The position numbers and the translations under genes are program-made. Under the pieces are notes generated by a model. The model was not told where the DNA came from, did no database searches, and was given only the letters and a program-made list of their open reading frames with translations. Positions 46,586-55,433 of a stretch of DNA of 64,000 nucleotides are shown piece by piece (within the stretch, counting starts at the first letter, position 1; every line of letters begins with the position of its first letter). The stretch is from Fusobacterium ulcerans ATCC 49185 (GTDB lineage: Bacteria > Fusobacteriota > Fusobacteriia > Fusobacteriales > Fusobacteriaceae): assembly GCF_900683735.1 (NCBI RefSeq), contig NZ_LR215979.1:1984001-2048000 (forward strand). Direction: 5' to 3'.

Positions 46586-48298
46586 CTAATTTAAAAGTGA
46601 TTCCATATACTTTTTAAAGTTATTTAATATATCTTCTAATTTTTTATCTGCTTCTTCCTTACTTTTTTCTCTAGTATAGATGTAATATTTTATCTTTGGT
46701 TCAGTTCCTGATGGTCTTACTGTTATATATGTTTCATCTTCTAAAATATATTGGATAACATCTGACTCTGGAAGAAATAATTCTGATTCTGAATTATTTA
46801 AATAATTCTTCTCTTTTTTTACTTTATAATCTCTTACTATCTCTATCTTCTTATCTAAAAGAACTTTTAAATCTCTTTTTCTAAGTTCTTCCATCATCTT
46901 TTTTATTTCTTCTGTTCCTTGTATTCCTTCTCTTTTTACTGGATATGTTATTTCACTATACCAACCATATTTATCATAAAGTTTTTCTAGTTCTTTTACT
47001 GGAGATGTTCCTATACTTTCAAAATATGCTGTCATTTCAGTTAAAAGCATTACTCCAAGTATTCCATCTTTATCTCTTACATAAGTTCCTTTCAGATATC
47101 CAATAGATTCTTCCATTCCAAATACAAAAGAATTATCATATTTTCCCTCTTCAAATTCTCTTATCTTTTCTCCTATATATTTAAACCCTGTAAGAGTTCT
47201 AAATACTTTTAAATTTCTTTCTTCAGCTATCTTATCTAATATTGAAGCAGAAACTATTGTTGTAACTACTGCTCCATTTTCAGGTATATCTTTTTTATTA
47301 TCTAAAATATATTTTAAAAGAAGCATTCCTATCTGGTTTCCATTAAGATATATCCACTCATTATCTTCTTTTACCATCATTCCAGTTCTATCTGCATCTG
47401 GATCATTTGTTAAACACACTTTAGCTCCGGTTTCATCAGCTAATTTTATTGAAAGATCAAATACATTTTCTTCTTCTGGATTGGCATATGAACATGTTGG
47501 AAATTCTCCATCTGGCTTCTCTTGCGCTCCAACTATATATACATTTTTGTATCCCAATTCATTTAACAGTCTTTTTACTGGTCTTCCACCTGTTCCATGA
47601 AGTGGAGAGTACACTAATTTAAAACTCTCTTTATTAGACAAATCTTTTAAAATAGATTCTTTTTTTACCTTTTCTAAATATTTACTATCTAACTCATCAT
47701 TTAAAATATTTAATAACCCCAACTTTTCTGCTTCCTCTTGATTTATAATCTTTACATCTTCAAATTCATCAGTTTTATTTACTTCTTCTATTATTCCAGA
47801 AGCTTGAGGTTCTACTAATTGTCCTCCATCTTCCCAATATACTTTATATCCGTTGTATTCCTTGGGGTTATGTGAAGCAGTTATCATTATTCCAGCCTGA
47901 CACCCTAGTTCTCTTACAGCAAATGAAAGTTCTGGAGTACTTCTTAAAGAAGAAAACAGATATGTTTTTATTCCATTAGCACATAGAACCAAGGCTGAGT
48001 TCAAAGCAAATTCATATGAATTAATACGACAGTCATATGCAATTACAACACCTTTATTCTTTCCAAATTCACCACTTGAATTGATTAAATAGTTGGAAAG
48101 TCCTTGAGTAGCTTTTCTAATCATATATATATTCATACGATTAGTTCCCATACCCATTATTCCTCTCATTCCACCTGTTCCAAACTCAAGGTATTTATAA
48201 AAACTATCTTTTATTTCTTCTTCGGTTAATTTTTCTAATTTATTTTTTTCATCTTTAGTAATAAAATTTGAGTTTATCCATTTTTTTTCTCCAAACAT
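46586..48298 (-). CDS. Phosphomannomutase / phosphoglucomutase (PgcA-like)
   Basis: The 570-residue protein is an alpha-D-phosphohexomutase with phosphoserine loop TASHNPKEYNGYKVYW, metal loop NDPDADRTGMMV, sugar-binding GFKYIGEKI and EESIGYLKG, and phosphate-binding RPSGTEPKIKYY. The size and motifs match the PgcA/PMM2 group, active on glucose- and mannose-phosphates. In this operon it most likely supplies mannose-1-phosphate for ManC, although it may also serve glycolytic sugars. Confidence 0.92.
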   Translation of the reverse strand: MFGEKKWINSNFITKDEKNKLEKLTEEEIKDSFYKYLEFGTGGMRGIMGMGTNRMNIYMIRKATQGLSNYLINSSGEFGKNKGVVIAYDCRINSYEFALNSALVLCANGIKTYLFSSLRSTPELSFAVRELGCQAGIMITASHNPKEYNGYKVYWEDGGQLVEPQASGIIEEVNKTDEFEDVKIINQEEAEKLGLLNILNDELDSKYLEKVKKESILKDLSNKESFKLVYSPLHGTGGRPVKRLLNELGYKNVYIVGAQEKPDGEFPTCSYANPEEENVFDLSIKLADETGAKVCLTNDPDADRTGMMVKEDNEWIYLNGNQIGMLLLKYILDNKKDIPENGAVVTTIVSASILDKIAEERNLKVFRTLTGFKYIGEKIREFEEGKYDNSFVFGMEESIGYLKGTYVRDKDGILGVMLLTEMTAYFESIGTSPVKELEKLYDKYGWYSEITYPVKREGIQGTEEIKKMMEELRKRDLKVLLDKKIEIVRDYKVKKEKNYLNNSESELFLPESDVIQYILEDETYITVRPSGTEPKIKYYIYTREKSKEEADKKLEDILNNFKKYMESLLN

Positions 48299-48307
48299 TT
48301 TGAACCC

Positions 48308-49060
48308 CTAACAAAGAATGTATTTTACCAATTCTATAATAAAATTATCTATATAATACAAAGGAGTATATCCATTTTTCTTATAAATTTCATTTCTTAT
48401 TTTTATATCTTTTAAAACCTGCTTAAAACTTTTTTTAGTGCTAATTCCTCCTATCCTAAAATTAGCAATTATTTCATCTAATATTATTATTTTAAATTTT
48501 TTATTTTTTCTAATTTTTAACATAAAATCTAAATCATCATATATTGTTTTCATTTCATATTTATTTTTTTTATAGACACTAGCTTTAACAAAAGTTGTTG
48601 GATGATTCCAATATCTTGTAGAAATAATCTTTCTTAATTTAGCTTTTTTTATGTATATTTTTTCATTTTTTATTACTTTTAAATTAGCATAAATCATATC
48701 AAAGTTTTCTTGATTATATTTTTTCACTATATCTTCAATTGCATTTTTTTCATACCAATCATCACTATTTATAATTCCAATAATTTCACCATTGGCTTTA
48801 TCTATTCCTTTATTCATAGCCTCATAAATTCCATTATCTTTTTCGCTAATCCATTCATATATAATCTTTTTTTTCTTAAATTCTTCTTCATAACTTTTTA
48901 TAATGTCTACTGTTCTATCTTTAGAGTTCCCATCAATAATGATATATTCAATATTTCTATATGATTGATTTAAAACACTTTCTAAAGTATCTATTATAGT
49001 TTTTTCACTATTAAAACAAACTGTGATTATTGATACTAGCGGAAATTTTGTCTTTATCAT
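48308..49060 (-). CDS. GT2-family glycosyltransferase (WcaA/colanic-type)
   Basis: The 250-residue protein has SIITVCFNSEKTIIDTLESV, IIDGNSKDRTVDII, the metal motif INSDDWYEK and ISEKDNGIYEAMNKGID, a pattern typical of the WcaA/GT2 transferases in exopolysaccharide clusters. It should add one sugar to the repeat unit, possibly fucose given the neighbouring genes, but this is not provable. It starts 30 bases after the epimerase gene and ends 9 bases before the mutase gene. Confidence 0.86.
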   Translation of the reverse strand: MIKTKFPLVSIITVCFNSEKTIIDTLESVLNQSYRNIEYIIIDGNSKDRTVDIIKSYEEEFKKKKIIYEWISEKDNGIYEAMNKGIDKANGEIIGIINSDDWYEKNAIEDIVKKYNQENFDMIYANLKVIKNEKIYIKKAKLRKIISTRYWNHPTTFVKASVYKKNKYEMKTIYDDLDFMLKIRKNKKFKIIILDEIIANFRIGGISTKKSFKQVLKDIKIRNEIYKKNGYTPLYYIDNFIIELVKYILC

Positions 49061-49090
49061 TCTTTTATTTCTCCTTATCTGTTTAATAAT

Positions 49091-49891
49091 TTACTTAAAA
49101 ATTAATTCTCCATATAAACTTTCTATTGTACTAGATTTCATAATATATAATATTTTTAAAATAAATTTTGATAATTTTATCAAACAAATCTTTTTATTTT
49201 TCTCTTTTGCTATGTTTTCCACTATTTCTTTTATTGACATATCTTCATCATCTTTAGGAATGGTTATCCCTGATATCTCTTTATCTATCACTTCTTTTGT
49301 TATTTCTAATAATTTATTTATATGTACTAATGTTCTTTTGTTTTCATCATTGCCAAATGGAAGTATTGGAAAGATTTTTACTATTTTTTCTAACTTTTTC
49401 ATATTTCCAGGACAATTTTCTCCGTATACCATTGGTGGTCTTAGTATTGATACTTTAAAATTTTCATTTTCCAATGCTCTCAGTATCTCTTCTGCTTTCC
49501 ATTTACTTTCTGCATATGGTGTTTTAGGATTTACTTTTGAATCTTTAGTTAATACTAACTTTTCTTTAAGACTTCCATGAGTCCCATAAACAGCTACTGT
49601 ACTATAGAAAACAAAATGTTTAACTTTGTTTTTCTTTGCTGCCTCTACTACTTTTTTTGTCAGTTCTGTATTCACTTCAAAATATTTCTCTCTTGGTGCT
49701 CCATTCATCTGGTGAACCAGAGCTGCTAAATGAAGTACTGTATCTACATCTTTAAAATCAAGATCTTCAGGTTTTATTTTTAATAGGTCTACTGGAATTA
49801 TGTTGTACTTCTCTTTGTATTTTTCTATAAAGTTTGTTCCTATAAATCCTGATGCTCCTGTTATCATAAGAGTCTTTTTTTTATTTTCCAT
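49091..49891 (-). CDS. NAD-dependent sugar epimerase/reductase (WreQ/WbpV-like)
   Basis: The protein (267 residues) is a short-chain dehydrogenase with ITGASGFIGTNF, VLHLAALVHQM, FVFYSTVAVYG and the catalytic PKTPYAESKWKAEEIL. Members in this position reduce or epimerise UDP-4-keto-6-deoxy-GlcNAc to the QuiNAc or FucNAc donor. Its neighbours, a UDP-GlcNAc 4,6-dehydratase and a PglC/WreU-like transferase, fit this. The ATG at 49891 shares bases with the upstream TGA; a TTG one codon earlier has better spacing to AGGAG and may be used. It is shorter than the usual 310 residues at the C-terminus. Confidence 0.78.
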   Translation of the reverse strand: MENKKKTLMITGASGFIGTNFIEKYKEKYNIIPVDLLKIKPEDLDFKDVDTVLHLAALVHQMNGAPREKYFEVNTELTKKVVEAAKKNKVKHFVFYSTVAVYGTHGSLKEKLVLTKDSKVNPKTPYAESKWKAEEILRALENENFKVSILRPPMVYGENCPGNMKKLEKIVKIFPILPFGNDENKRTLVHINKLLEITKEVIDKEISGITIPKDDEDMSIKEIVENIAKEKNKKICLIKLSKFILKILYIMKSSTIESLYGELIFK

Positions 49892-50571
49892 CAATATTCA
49901 ACTCCTATTTTTTCTATTAATTCATCTTTTTTATTTAAAAGCATTTCATCTTTTACTATCCATTGAATTTTTGCTTTATTTATTATCTTTAAAAAAGTAG
50001 CTATTATCAGATAAATATCATTCCAAAAATTTCTATTTTCTACATAGTGCAAATTGAGCTCTATCTTATATGGCATTATCTGCTCTATATAGAATTTCTC
50101 TGGATATGAAACCTGATTCATTAAATATTCCTCATCTGAAAACACTATACTTGCTGGTGAAGATATTCCACTCCTTACTTTAAATATTCCCTTATCTCTT
50201 TCAGAATAGTATTTTAATCTTCTTGGAAGCTCCGGTCTTGGTCCTATAAAGCTCATATCCCCAATAAGAATATTAAAAAGTTGTGGAAGTTCATCTATCT
50301 TTGTCTTTCTAATAAATTTCCCTATTGGTGTTATTGCGCTGCTGCTTCCTTTTACTTGTATACCCTTGGCATCTTTATCAAAATCTGTCCTCATACTTCT
50401 AAATTTATATATAGCGAATTCTCTTGCACCTATCGTTAGTCTTTTCTGCTTAAATAATATTGGTCCAGGAGAAGTAAATTTTATAATTAGTCCTGTCAGT
50501 ATCATTAAAGGTAAAAAGAATATTATTCCTAAAAATGATGCTAATATATCAAACACTCTCTTTAAAAACAT
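49891..50571 (-). CDS. Initiating phosphosugar transferase (PglC/WreU-like)
   Basis: The 226-residue small bacterial sugar transferase has an N-terminal helix (about 5-28), FTSPGPILFKQKRLTIG, IYKFRSMRTDFDKDAKG, the core IDELPQLFNILIGDMSFIGP and the ending GISSPASIVFSDEE. It transfers a phosphosugar to undecaprenyl phosphate, starting repeat-unit assembly for locus 2. It differs from the long WbaP-like enzyme of locus 1 and lies between a UDP-sugar dehydratase and a reductase, so the first sugar may be QuiNAc or FucNAc. This is an inference from the arrangement. Confidence 0.87.
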   Translation of the reverse strand: MFLKRVFDILASFLGIIFFLPLMILTGLIIKFTSPGPILFKQKRLTIGAREFAIYKFRSMRTDFDKDAKGIQVKGSSSAITPIGKFIRKTKIDELPQLFNILIGDMSFIGPRPELPRRLKYYSERDKGIFKVRSGISSPASIVFSDEEYLMNQVSYPEKFYIEQIMPYKIELNLHYVENRNFWNDIYLIIATFLKIINKAKIQWIVKDEMLLNKKDELIEKIGVEY

Positions 50572-50590
50572 TTTTTGCTTTCCCCCATTA

Positions 50591-52744
50591 CTAGTAACTT
50601 ACTTCTTTATATGAAACAACTAATTTCTTCATTATATCTTTAATATCATCTATATTTGCATGCTGTCCAGCTTCCCACAATCTTCCAAAGAATTGCGTTA
50701 TATCCACTTCCCCATCTTCAATCTTAGTTATAAAGATTTTCTTGTTTTCTGTCTTAATTGCAGAATTCACATTATAAAGAAGCTCCTCAAAAAGTTTTTC
50801 TCCTGGTCTAAGTCCTACTATATCTATTCCTACATCTGAGTTAGATAGTTTTATCATTGTCTGAGCAAGATCATATATTTTTACTGGCTTCCCCATATCA
50901 AGAATAAATATCTCTCCTCCATTACCTAATGAACCTGCTTCTATTACTAATTGGGCTGCTTCTGGTATAGTCATAAAATATCTTGTTATATCTTTATGAG
51001 TAAGAGTAAGGTTTTTTCCCTCTTCTAAAAGTTTTCTAAATATTGGAATAACTGATCCATTACTTCCCAATACATTTCCAAATCTTACTGCCATATATTT
51101 TGTGTTTTTAGAAATCTTATTCATATGCTGAATTACCAGTTCGCAAGCTCTTTTAGTAGCTCCCATAACATTTGTAGGATTTACTGCTTTGTCTGTTGAG
51201 ATAAGGACCATCTTTTCAGCTCCATATTTATCAGCACATTCTGCTACATTTTTAGTTCCAAATATATTATTTTTTATCGCTTCCTCTGGATTATGTTCCA
51301 TTAAAGGCACATGCTTATGTGCAGCTGCATGAAATACTATATCTGGTTTGTATTTCCCAAAAAGTATTTCCAGTTTTTCTTTCTCCCTTACATTGCATAT
51401 CTCTGATATCAATTTAAGATTTGGATATCTTCTCTTCATTTCAAGTTCGAGAAAATATATTGTATTCTCATTAATATCTATATTTATGAGCTGTTTAGGA
51501 GAATATTTAGCTATCTGCTTGGAAAGTTCAGATCCTATGCTCCCTGCTCCTCCAGTCACAAAGATAACTTTTCCTTCAATGAGATTTCTAATATTTCCAT
51601 CATTAATTACTATTTCATCTCTTCCTAATAGGTCTTCTATTCTTACTTTTCTTAATTGAGAAGCCAATTCTCTATTCTCAAGTATCTCTGCTATAGTTGG
51701 AACCGTTTTAATCTCTACATTTCCAACTGATTTAATTCTATCTACTATATTTCTCATATCTGAACTATGAAGAGAAGGCAGTGCTAAAAGAACTTCTGAT
51801 ACTTTTTCTCTTTTAATTATTTCTTCTAAATTCTTTCTATTTCCTAAAACCTTTATATTGTATATATATGTGTCTTTTTTCTTTGGATCATCATCTAAAA
51901 ATCCAACTATATGATATGGAAATATTGGATTAGTCATTGATTCTTTAGCTAATATTGCCCCTGCTTCTCCTGCGCCATATATTAATGCCCTTGTTTCAGA
52001 AACATAACATTTATTCTTTGTCTTATAGAATCTCTTTAGTCTAAATAAATACCTACAAAACAATTGAAATGAAATAGATAAAATCAATGAGATTAAAACT
52101 ATTGATGCAGGATAACTTATTACCTTACTATAAATAATGACTAAAAAAATAATTGATGAAACTCCATTTAATACTATTAAATTTAAAATATCTAATATAT
52201 TTGTATAAGTCCAACTCTTTTCATTCATTCTTGTATAAAAATATCCAATTAAAAATATTCCTAAATATGTAAATGCATATTCTTTTTTAAATTCTTTTCT
52301 CCAATTTAAATCATATTTAAAAATAAAAGATAAAATCATTCCAACTAGTATTCCAAAAGAGTCTATTCCGAATTTAATAAGACTTCTTTCATTAATAAAT
52401 TTTTCTTCCTCCTTATTTTTATTTTCCTTAACTTTCAATATCACTCTATATATGAATAATTGAAAAAGCGAGAATACTATAAAAATAGTAAAAAGTGAAA
52501 GAGATTTATAAAACATAAAAAATATTCCAAAAATAAGGCTATTTATTAAAACTGTATTACACCTAGATGGACTAGAATCAAGTTTAAGATTTCCAGTTAT
52601 TGAATAGAAAAAAATAAGTATTATGAATAACCCATATACAGATGTATTTATACTGAATCCTGTTATTCTAAACATTCCTTCATAAACTATGAATAATAAA
52701 ATTACATATATTACTCCTATATGATCTAATCTTCTATTGTTCAT
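50591..52744 (-). CDS. Membrane UDP-sugar 4,6-dehydratase (PglF/CapD/WbpM-like)
   Basis: The protein (717 residues) has about four to eight N-terminal helices (to about 240), a nucleotide-binding middle domain (ALIYGAGEAGAILAKE) and a C-terminal dehydratase domain with FVTGGAGSIGSELSKQI, FHAAAHKHVPLME, STDKAVNPTNVMGATKRACE and GLRPGEKLFEELL. The Met in VMGATK at the usual Tyr position is normal for this branch. It makes UDP-4-keto-6-deoxy-GlcNAc. GGAGG lies 10 bases before the ATG at 52744, preferred to the TTG at 52762. It is the first gene of glycan locus 2. Confidence 0.9.
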   Translation of the reverse strand: MNNRRLDHIGVIYVILLFIVYEGMFRITGFSINTSVYGLFIILIFFYSITGNLKLDSSPSRCNTVLINSLIFGIFFMFYKSLSLFTIFIVFSLFQLFIYRVILKVKENKNKEEEKFINERSLIKFGIDSFGILVGMILSFIFKYDLNWRKEFKKEYAFTYLGIFLIGYFYTRMNEKSWTYTNILDILNLIVLNGVSSIIFLVIIYSKVISYPASIVLISLILSISFQLFCRYLFRLKRFYKTKNKCYVSETRALIYGAGEAGAILAKESMTNPIFPYHIVGFLDDDPKKKDTYIYNIKVLGNRKNLEEIIKREKVSEVLLALPSLHSSDMRNIVDRIKSVGNVEIKTVPTIAEILENRELASQLRKVRIEDLLGRDEIVINDGNIRNLIEGKVIFVTGGAGSIGSELSKQIAKYSPKQLINIDINENTIYFLELEMKRRYPNLKLISEICNVREKEKLEILFGKYKPDIVFHAAAHKHVPLMEHNPEEAIKNNIFGTKNVAECADKYGAEKMVLISTDKAVNPTNVMGATKRACELVIQHMNKISKNTKYMAVRFGNVLGSNGSVIPIFRKLLEEGKNLTLTHKDITRYFMTIPEAAQLVIEAGSLGNGGEIFILDMGKPVKIYDLAQTMIKLSNSDVGIDIVGLRPGEKLFEELLYNVNSAIKTENKKIFITKIEDGEVDITQFFGRLWEAGQHANIDDIKDIMKKLVVSYKEVSY

Positions 52745-52936
52745 AATCAAAATTCCTCCCAAGATAAAAAAAAACGTTTAATTTATATTTTTGAATTAAA
52801 ATTTAATCTTTAGATTTTTATTATTTTAAAATAAATATATTATTTGTTAATTTCAAATAAAATATATTATTTTTTATTTTTTTAACAAAACAAACAATTA
52901 ATAGTTATTTTTAGTTTTATAGAAAACTATGAGTTG

Positions 52937-52965
52937 ATTATAGTATTATTATTTCTCTTTGTCAA
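52937..52965 (-). promoter_or_regulatory. Consensus promoter of glycan locus 2
   Basis: On the minus strand TTGACA (52960-52965) and TATAAT (52937-52942) are both perfect and 17 bases apart. Transcription would start near 52930, leaving a very AT-rich leader of about 186 bases before the first gene. I see no ops or JUMPstart-type element in it. Nothing else gene-like lies in 52745-53041. Confidence 0.75.
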
Positions 52966-53041
52966 TCAATAATTTCACTTAAAAAACACAAAACAATCAC
53001 AAAATTGTTTAAATTTAAAGGTTTATATTGGCTCAGAAAAT

Positions 53042-53065
53042 AAAAAAACTGTTTTTCAACAGCTT
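53042..53065 (-). terminator. Second terminator-like hairpin after kdgK
   Basis: On the minus strand CTGTT pairs with AACAG around a GAAA loop, followed by seven T residues. It backs up the stronger hairpin at 53113 and shields the capsule promoter from kdgK read-through. Confidence 0.6.
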
Positions 53066-53112
53066 AATTTTTTAAAATATTTTGTCTAATTGTAAATTTT
53101 AATCAATAAAAT

Positions 53113-53160
53113 AGAAAAAGAGATCTAAAATTATATAAATTTCAGATCTCTCTCTTTTTT
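53113..53160 (-). terminator. Terminator of the eda-kdgK operon
   Basis: On the minus strand AGAGATCT pairs with AGATCTCT across a 17-base AT loop and is followed by T residues, about 30 bases after the kdgK stop. Confidence 0.8.
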
Positions 53161-53189
53161 ATAAATTAACTTAAAGTCAGATGGCTTAA

Positions 53190-54227
53190 TTATCTATTCA
53201 TCTCACTTGTATTTCCATTCTCATGATCAGCTATTATACTGTCTACAAGGGTAACATCTGCACAAGATATATCTCCTATTATAGTATTTTTCAATACTGA
53301 ATTAGCATTTCCATATTTCATTGCTTTTTCTGGATTGTTATGTTTAAGGATTCCATATAGTACTCCTGCTACATAAGCATCTCCACTTCCTATTCTATCT
53401 ACTATCTCTATATTTTTATATGGAGATTCACAATAGAAAGTATTATTTTTTCTGTTATATATTAATGAAGTAAAATTATGAGATTTGGGAGAATTTACTG
53501 TTCTTTGAGTAGAAGCAATAAATGATATATTAAATTCTTTTGCAAAAGCTCTTATAATCTCTTCTAAGTTTCCTGTTTTCTGAAACATTTTTCTAAAAGT
53601 TTCTTCTGAAGCAAAAAGTATATCAACAAATGGAAGCAATTTTTCAATCTCAATTCTTGCTTCTTCTTCAGTCCAAAGATTTCTTCTGAAATTTACATCA
53701 AAAGATACTAATGCTCCTCTATCTTTAAAATTTCTGATAAGGTCATGAGTCAATTTATTTGAAGTTTCACACAATCCTAAAGTTATTCCACTTGTATGAA
53801 AGATTTCTGCTCTATTATATACTGAACTCTTTACTTCATCTGCCTTAAAAGACTGAAATGATGAATTTTGTCTGTCATATGTAACATTTGGTTTTCTCGG
53901 TGATGATCCATACTCATAATAGTAAATAGCTAATCTTTTATTTTTAGATTCATCATATACCACAAATTCATTACTTACACCATTAGAACTTATTATCTTT
54001 TTTGCAAATTTTCCTAGTTCATTCTCTGGAAGCTTTGTTATTATGGCAGTCTTTTCTCCCAATATTGATACTCCACTGGCAACATTAAATTCTGCTCCTC
54101 CCATTTGTTTTTCAAGTAAATGTCCTTGAATCAGCATTTCATTATTCAGAGGAGAAAGTCTCATTATCATCTCTCCACTGCATATTAATCCAAATTCCTT
54201 ATTTTTAAAATCAAATATTTTATCCAT
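53190..54227 (-). CDS. kdgK: 2-Dehydro-3-deoxygluconokinase (KDG kinase)
   Basis: The protein (345 residues) is a PfkB-family sugar kinase with ICSGEMIMRLSP, QMGGAEFNVASGVSILG, SFDVNFRRNLW and the ATP/catalytic DRIGSGDAYVAGVLYG. It phosphorylates 2-keto-3-deoxygluconate to KDPG, the substrate of Eda just upstream. An in-frame ATG at 54254 has no ribosome site, while GGAGG lies 11 bases before the ATG at 54227, so the latter is chosen. The C-terminal extension (DHENGNTSEMNR) is short and ordinary. Confidence 0.9.
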   Translation of the reverse strand: MDKIFDFKNKEFGLICSGEMIMRLSPLNNEMLIQGHLLEKQMGGAEFNVASGVSILGEKTAIITKLPENELGKFAKKIISSNGVSNEFVVYDESKNKRLAIYYYEYGSSPRKPNVTYDRQNSSFQSFKADEVKSSVYNRAEIFHTSGITLGLCETSNKLTHDLIRNFKDRGALVSFDVNFRRNLWTEEEARIEIEKLLPFVDILFASEETFRKMFQKTGNLEEIIRAFAKEFNISFIASTQRTVNSPKSHNFTSLIYNRKNNTFYCESPYKNIEIVDRIGSGDAYVAGVLYGILKHNNPEKAMKYGNANSVLKNTIIGDISCADVTLVDSIIADHENGNTSEMNR

Positions 54228-54255
54228 TACAGTCTTTTCCTCCAAATATGCCATA

Positions 54256-54891
54256 TTATTTATTTCTTATTTCTTTTATTTTTTCTACAAATGCTTTAGC
54301 TGTAGCTATGATGTCTTCACTAGATCCAGAAGCTAATTTTCCTCCTACTCCTACAGCTACTACACCATTCTTAAACCATTCATCTATATTTTCTAAACTT
54401 ACTCCTCCAGTAGGCATAATATTAGCTTGAGGAAGTGGAGCTTTTACAGCTTTTACAAATGAAGGTCCAAAAGCACTTCCTGGGAAAAGTTTTACAATAT
54501 CTGCTCCATATTGCATAGCTTTAGTTATTTCAGTAATTGTCATACACCCTGGCATATATGGTACTTGATACAAGTTACATAATTTTGCAGTCTCTTCATC
54601 AAATGCAGGAGAAACTATAAATTCTGATCCAGCTAAAATAGCTATTCTAGCAGTAGATGCATCTAGTACAGTTCCTGCACCTATAACTAATTCATCAGAA
54701 GTAAACTGTTCTTTAAGAGCTTTTATTACTTCAGTTGCTCCTGGTACAGTATATGTAACTTCTACTGCTGGAATTCCCCCTTCTACACATGCTTTAGAAA
54801 TTCTGATTCCTTCTTCTATAGTTTCACTTCTTACTACTGCTACTATTCCTATATCAGTTATTTTTTTTAAAATTTTACTTTTTTTCAACAT
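54256..54891 (-). CDS. eda: KDPG/KHG aldolase
   Basis: The 211-residue aldolase splits KDPG into pyruvate and glyceraldehyde-3-phosphate. It shows VVRSETIEEGIRIS, GIPAVEVTYTVPGA (catalytic Glu), IGAGTVLDA, and the Schiff-base lysine in DIVKLFPGSAFGPSFVKA, with MPTGGVSLENI near the end. AGGAGG precedes the ATG. It is the first gene of the operon with kdgK, divergent from the uxaC-uxuA-uxuB-TRAP operon. Confidence 0.95.
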   Translation of the reverse strand: MLKKSKILKKITDIGIVAVVRSETIEEGIRISKACVEGGIPAVEVTYTVPGATEVIKALKEQFTSDELVIGAGTVLDASTARIAILAGSEFIVSPAFDEETAKLCNLYQVPYMPGCMTITEITKAMQYGADIVKLFPGSAFGPSFVKAVKAPLPQANIMPTGGVSLENIDEWFKNGVVAVGVGGKLASGSSEDIIATAKAFVEKIKEIRNK

Positions 54892-54960
54892 GACTTTCCT
54901 CCTAAAATATTTTATTTTGATTTATATTGAAATGTTTTGTTATACTTTGTCCATATTTTA

Positions 54961-54989
54961 TTTATACTTTAAAAAAATTAAAAATTCAA
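54961..54989 (-). promoter_or_regulatory. Predicted promoter of the eda-kdgK operon
   Basis: On the minus strand TTGAAT (54984-54989), 17 bases, TATAAA (54961-54966), about 70 bases before the eda ATG. The near-palindrome at 55008-55025 lies about 20 bases upstream of its -35, a position that would suit an activator or a looping repressor. Confidence 0.5.
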
Positions 54990-55003
54990 TCATAATATCT
55001 TTG

Positions 55004-55123
55004 AAAAAATTCCATATATGAAATTAAAAAGAAAAGATAAAAAACTTTAAGGTATTAAAAATGCTGAAAGTAAGAAAAATGAAAAAATATTTTCTGTTTT
55101 ATAGTTTCATATATGGAATTTTT
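55004..55123. repeat. Two inverted copies of an 18-bp near-palindrome, possible IclR/KdgR operators
   Basis: AATTCCATATATGAAATT (55008-55025) and its reverse complement at 55103-55120 (17 of 18 bases match) are separated by 77 bases, and the identity extends into flanking A and T runs. Each copy is itself nearly palindromic (TTCCATATATGAA). Such sites resemble KdgR-type IclR operators. The pair could also fold as a long hairpin ending in a T run on the plus strand. The IclR gene of this cluster is at 63233. Confidence 0.55.
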
Positions 55124-55141
55124 TTATACATATTTTTTTGA
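55061..55141 (+). CDS. Possible 26-residue hydrophobic peptide
   Basis: An AAGG lies 8 bases before an ATG that opens MLKVRKMKKYFLFYSFIYGI and ends FLYIFF. It has a basic start and one membrane-length hydrophobic stretch. It overlaps the second 18-bp near-palindrome. There is no family resemblance and such frames arise by chance in AT-rich DNA, so confidence is low. Confidence 0.2.
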   Translation: MLKVRKMKKYFLFYSFIYGIFLYIFF

Positions 55142-55203
55142 AATCATCTCTTTCCCCTACTAAAACTATGAAAATATTTAAGATATTAAAGGGGGGATTA
55201 AAA

Positions 55204-55263
55204 ATGTTTGAATTATTTTCTACTAAAATTCTGACTGTTCTCTTATTTTTTACTATCATCTAG
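55204..55263 (+). CDS. Possible 19-residue hydrophobic peptide with strong ribosome site
   Basis: AGGGGGG at about 55189-55196 lies 6-7 bases before an ATG that encodes MFELFSTKILTVLLFFTII and a TAG stop. It could be a leader peptide, a small membrane peptide or a type I toxin. No antisense RNA or promoter was identified. The strong ribosome site is the main reason to list it. Confidence 0.3.
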   Translation: MFELFSTKILTVLLFFTII

Positions 55264-55398
55264 AAAATCATAAATATATTTTGCACAGATTTGATACTAT
55301 TTTCTTTATTCCTCTTTAATCTTTCATCTTTTTATTTTTATAAAATGTTCTATTTTAGAAAAAATAAATCTATTATAAATCTAAAAGCAAAAAATATA

Positions 55399-55427
55399 TT
55401 GACTTTTACATAAAAAAATTATATCAT
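55399..55427 (+). promoter_or_regulatory. Predicted promoter of the uxaC-uxuA-uxuB-TRAP operon
   Basis: TTGACT (55399-55404), 17 bases, TATCAT (55422-55427). Transcription would start near 55434, exactly where the GntR-type operator begins, leaving a leader of about 90 bases before the uxaC ATG. Confidence 0.6.
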
Positions 55428-55433
55428 TAAAAA

